From contig DAINAR010000036.1 of the NCBI GenBank assembly GCA_036733345.1, positions 1-31,585 of the forward strand: a DNA stretch of 31,585 bases. Reading direction: 5' to 3'. The notes beneath the pieces are model-generated. The model worked only from the letters and a program-made list of their open reading frames with translations, was not told where the DNA came from and did not search any database. The DNA is from JAFGMQ01 sp036733345 (GTDB lineage Bacteria > Desulfobacterota > DSM-4660 > Desulfatiglandales > Desulfatiglandaceae). The translations under genes and the position numbers were made by a program. Each line of letters starts with the position of its first letter. Position 1 is the first letter of the stretch. Positions 30,952-31,585 of the stretch are shown piece by piece.

Positions 30952-31585
30952 ATGCCTTTAAAAGGTGTTTTAGAATGGTTCCCAAGGGAAGATGGAAAGA
31001 AAGATCATCGGTTGCATACAGAAGATAACTGGGGTACGGAAGCCCCATGCGTAGTGTATGAGAAAAGACCCTTGAAAGATCCGGCCGGTAATGTCCAGGA
31101 AGGGCTTTATAACGCATGGATCACTCTGAATAACCCTAACCAGTATAACTCCTATACAACAGAAATGGTAAAGGGCGTAATCGCAGGTTTTGAAAATTCT
31201 TCACTCGACCGCAGTGTTTCGAGCGTAATCTTTACCGGAACCGGTCCCTTTGCATTCTGTACAGGTGGTAATACAAAGGAATATAGTGAATTCTACAGCA
31301 TGAGACCTGATGAGTACGGTCAGTATATGGAGCTCTTCAACCATATGGTGGATTCCATACTGATGTGTAAAAAACCTGTTATCTGTCGTGTCAATGGTAT
31401 GAGGGTTGCCGGCGGGCAGGAGATAGGTATGGCCTGTGATATCGCTATTGCATCTGACCTTGCTATCTTCGGTCAGGCAGGTCCCAGGCATGGATCTGCT
31501 CCTGTAGGTGGTGCTTCAGATTTTCTGCCCTGGTATCTCAGCATTGAAGATGCCATGTGGAACTGCGTCTCCTGCGAGATGTGGA
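30952..31585 (+). CDS. oah: 6-oxocyclohex-1-ene-1-carbonyl-CoA hydrolase, 3' end outside window
   Basis: Ring-opening hydrolase of the crotonase family (BamA), the marker enzyme of anaerobic benzoyl-CoA degradation. It adds two waters to the cyclic dienoyl product to give 3-hydroxypimelyl-CoA. 211 codons are seen of an expected 370-380. N-terminal MPLKGVLEWFPREDGKKDHR; LNNPNQYNSYTTEMVKG; an oxyanion-hole region FTGTGPFAFCTGGNTKEY; and GGQEIGMACDIAIASD followed by AGPRHGSAPVGGASDFL, strongly conserved in BamA. GAAGGAGGAAA precedes the ATG. Together with had it places this organism among strict anaerobes that degrade aromatic compounds. Confidence 0.92.
   Translation, partial: MPLKGVLEWFPREDGKKDHRLHTEDNWGTEAPCVVYEKRPLKDPAGNVQEGLYNAWITLNNPNQYNSYTTEMVKGVIAGFENSSLDRSVSSVIFTGTGPFAFCTGGNTKEYSEFYSMRPDEYGQYMELFNHMVDSILMCKKPVICRVNGMRVAGGQEIGMACDIAIASDLAIFGQAGPRHGSAPVGGASDFLPWYLSIEDAMWNCVSCEMW

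Overview
The window looks like a chromosome segment of an anaerobic, aromatic-degrading deltaproteobacterium (Desulfobacterota; Syntrophus-, Desulfatiglans- or Desulfobacteraceae-like). This rests on gene content and order only. The right edge carries two genes of the anaerobic benzoyl-CoA pathway (had and the start of oah/bamA). The centre holds the rpsB-tsf-pyrH-frr-uppS-cdsA-dxr-rseP block in deltaproteobacterial style. The left edge has a sigma-54 enhancer-binding regulator and hairpin repeats of a kind common in this phylum. The 100-N scaffold gap flanked by identical 55-bp ends points to a short-read, possibly metagenomic, assembly.

Layout. 1-1398 (-): sigma-54-dependent PAS/AAA+/Fis regulator, cut by the window edge. 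1399-1757: divergent control region with an 18-bp perfect palindrome and a -24/-12 promoter candidate. 1758-5474 (+): oxyanion (molybdate/tungstate-type) ABC importer with a binding protein, two permeases and an ATPase. 5446-5655: assembly gap. 5670-5780: broken thioredoxin copy ending in a REP-like repeat. 5940-8684 (+): second importer of the same kind with one permease. 8767-9314: a decayed copy of the first ATPase's 3' end followed by an intact thioredoxin-like gene. 9705-9911: small membrane protein. 10056-10631 (-): stand-alone pyruvate-kinase C-terminal domain. 10632-11025: hairpin repeats and an orphan rightward promoter. 11026-13935 (-): two secreted beta-helix paralogues and an unknown protein. 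14156-14290 (+): 44-residue basic protein. 14543-16525 (-): recO and dgt.

17035-24726 (+) is a housekeeping run: translation (rpsB, tsf, frr), UMP kinase, isoprenoid and lipid synthesis (dxr, uppS, cdsA), the RseP site-2 protease and tsaB. 24843-27741 (+) continues with psd, pssA, rsmD, coaD and ihfA. A lipoprotein RlpA gene (27731-28510, -) converges on ihfA. 28898-31585 (+) holds an SDR dehydrogenase, had and the 5' part of oah.

How it may fit together: class II benzoyl-CoA reductases use a tungsten cofactor in their BamB subunit, so two tandem molybdate/tungstate-type importers make sense in a genome with had and oah. The link is inference: the loci are about 20 kb apart and no reductase gene is visible here. 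The most interesting region is 1-9314. There a probable sigma-54 control circuit sits beside an importer locus that was duplicated and rearranged, leaving reciprocal gene remnants. Most of the rest is ordinary housekeeping DNA.
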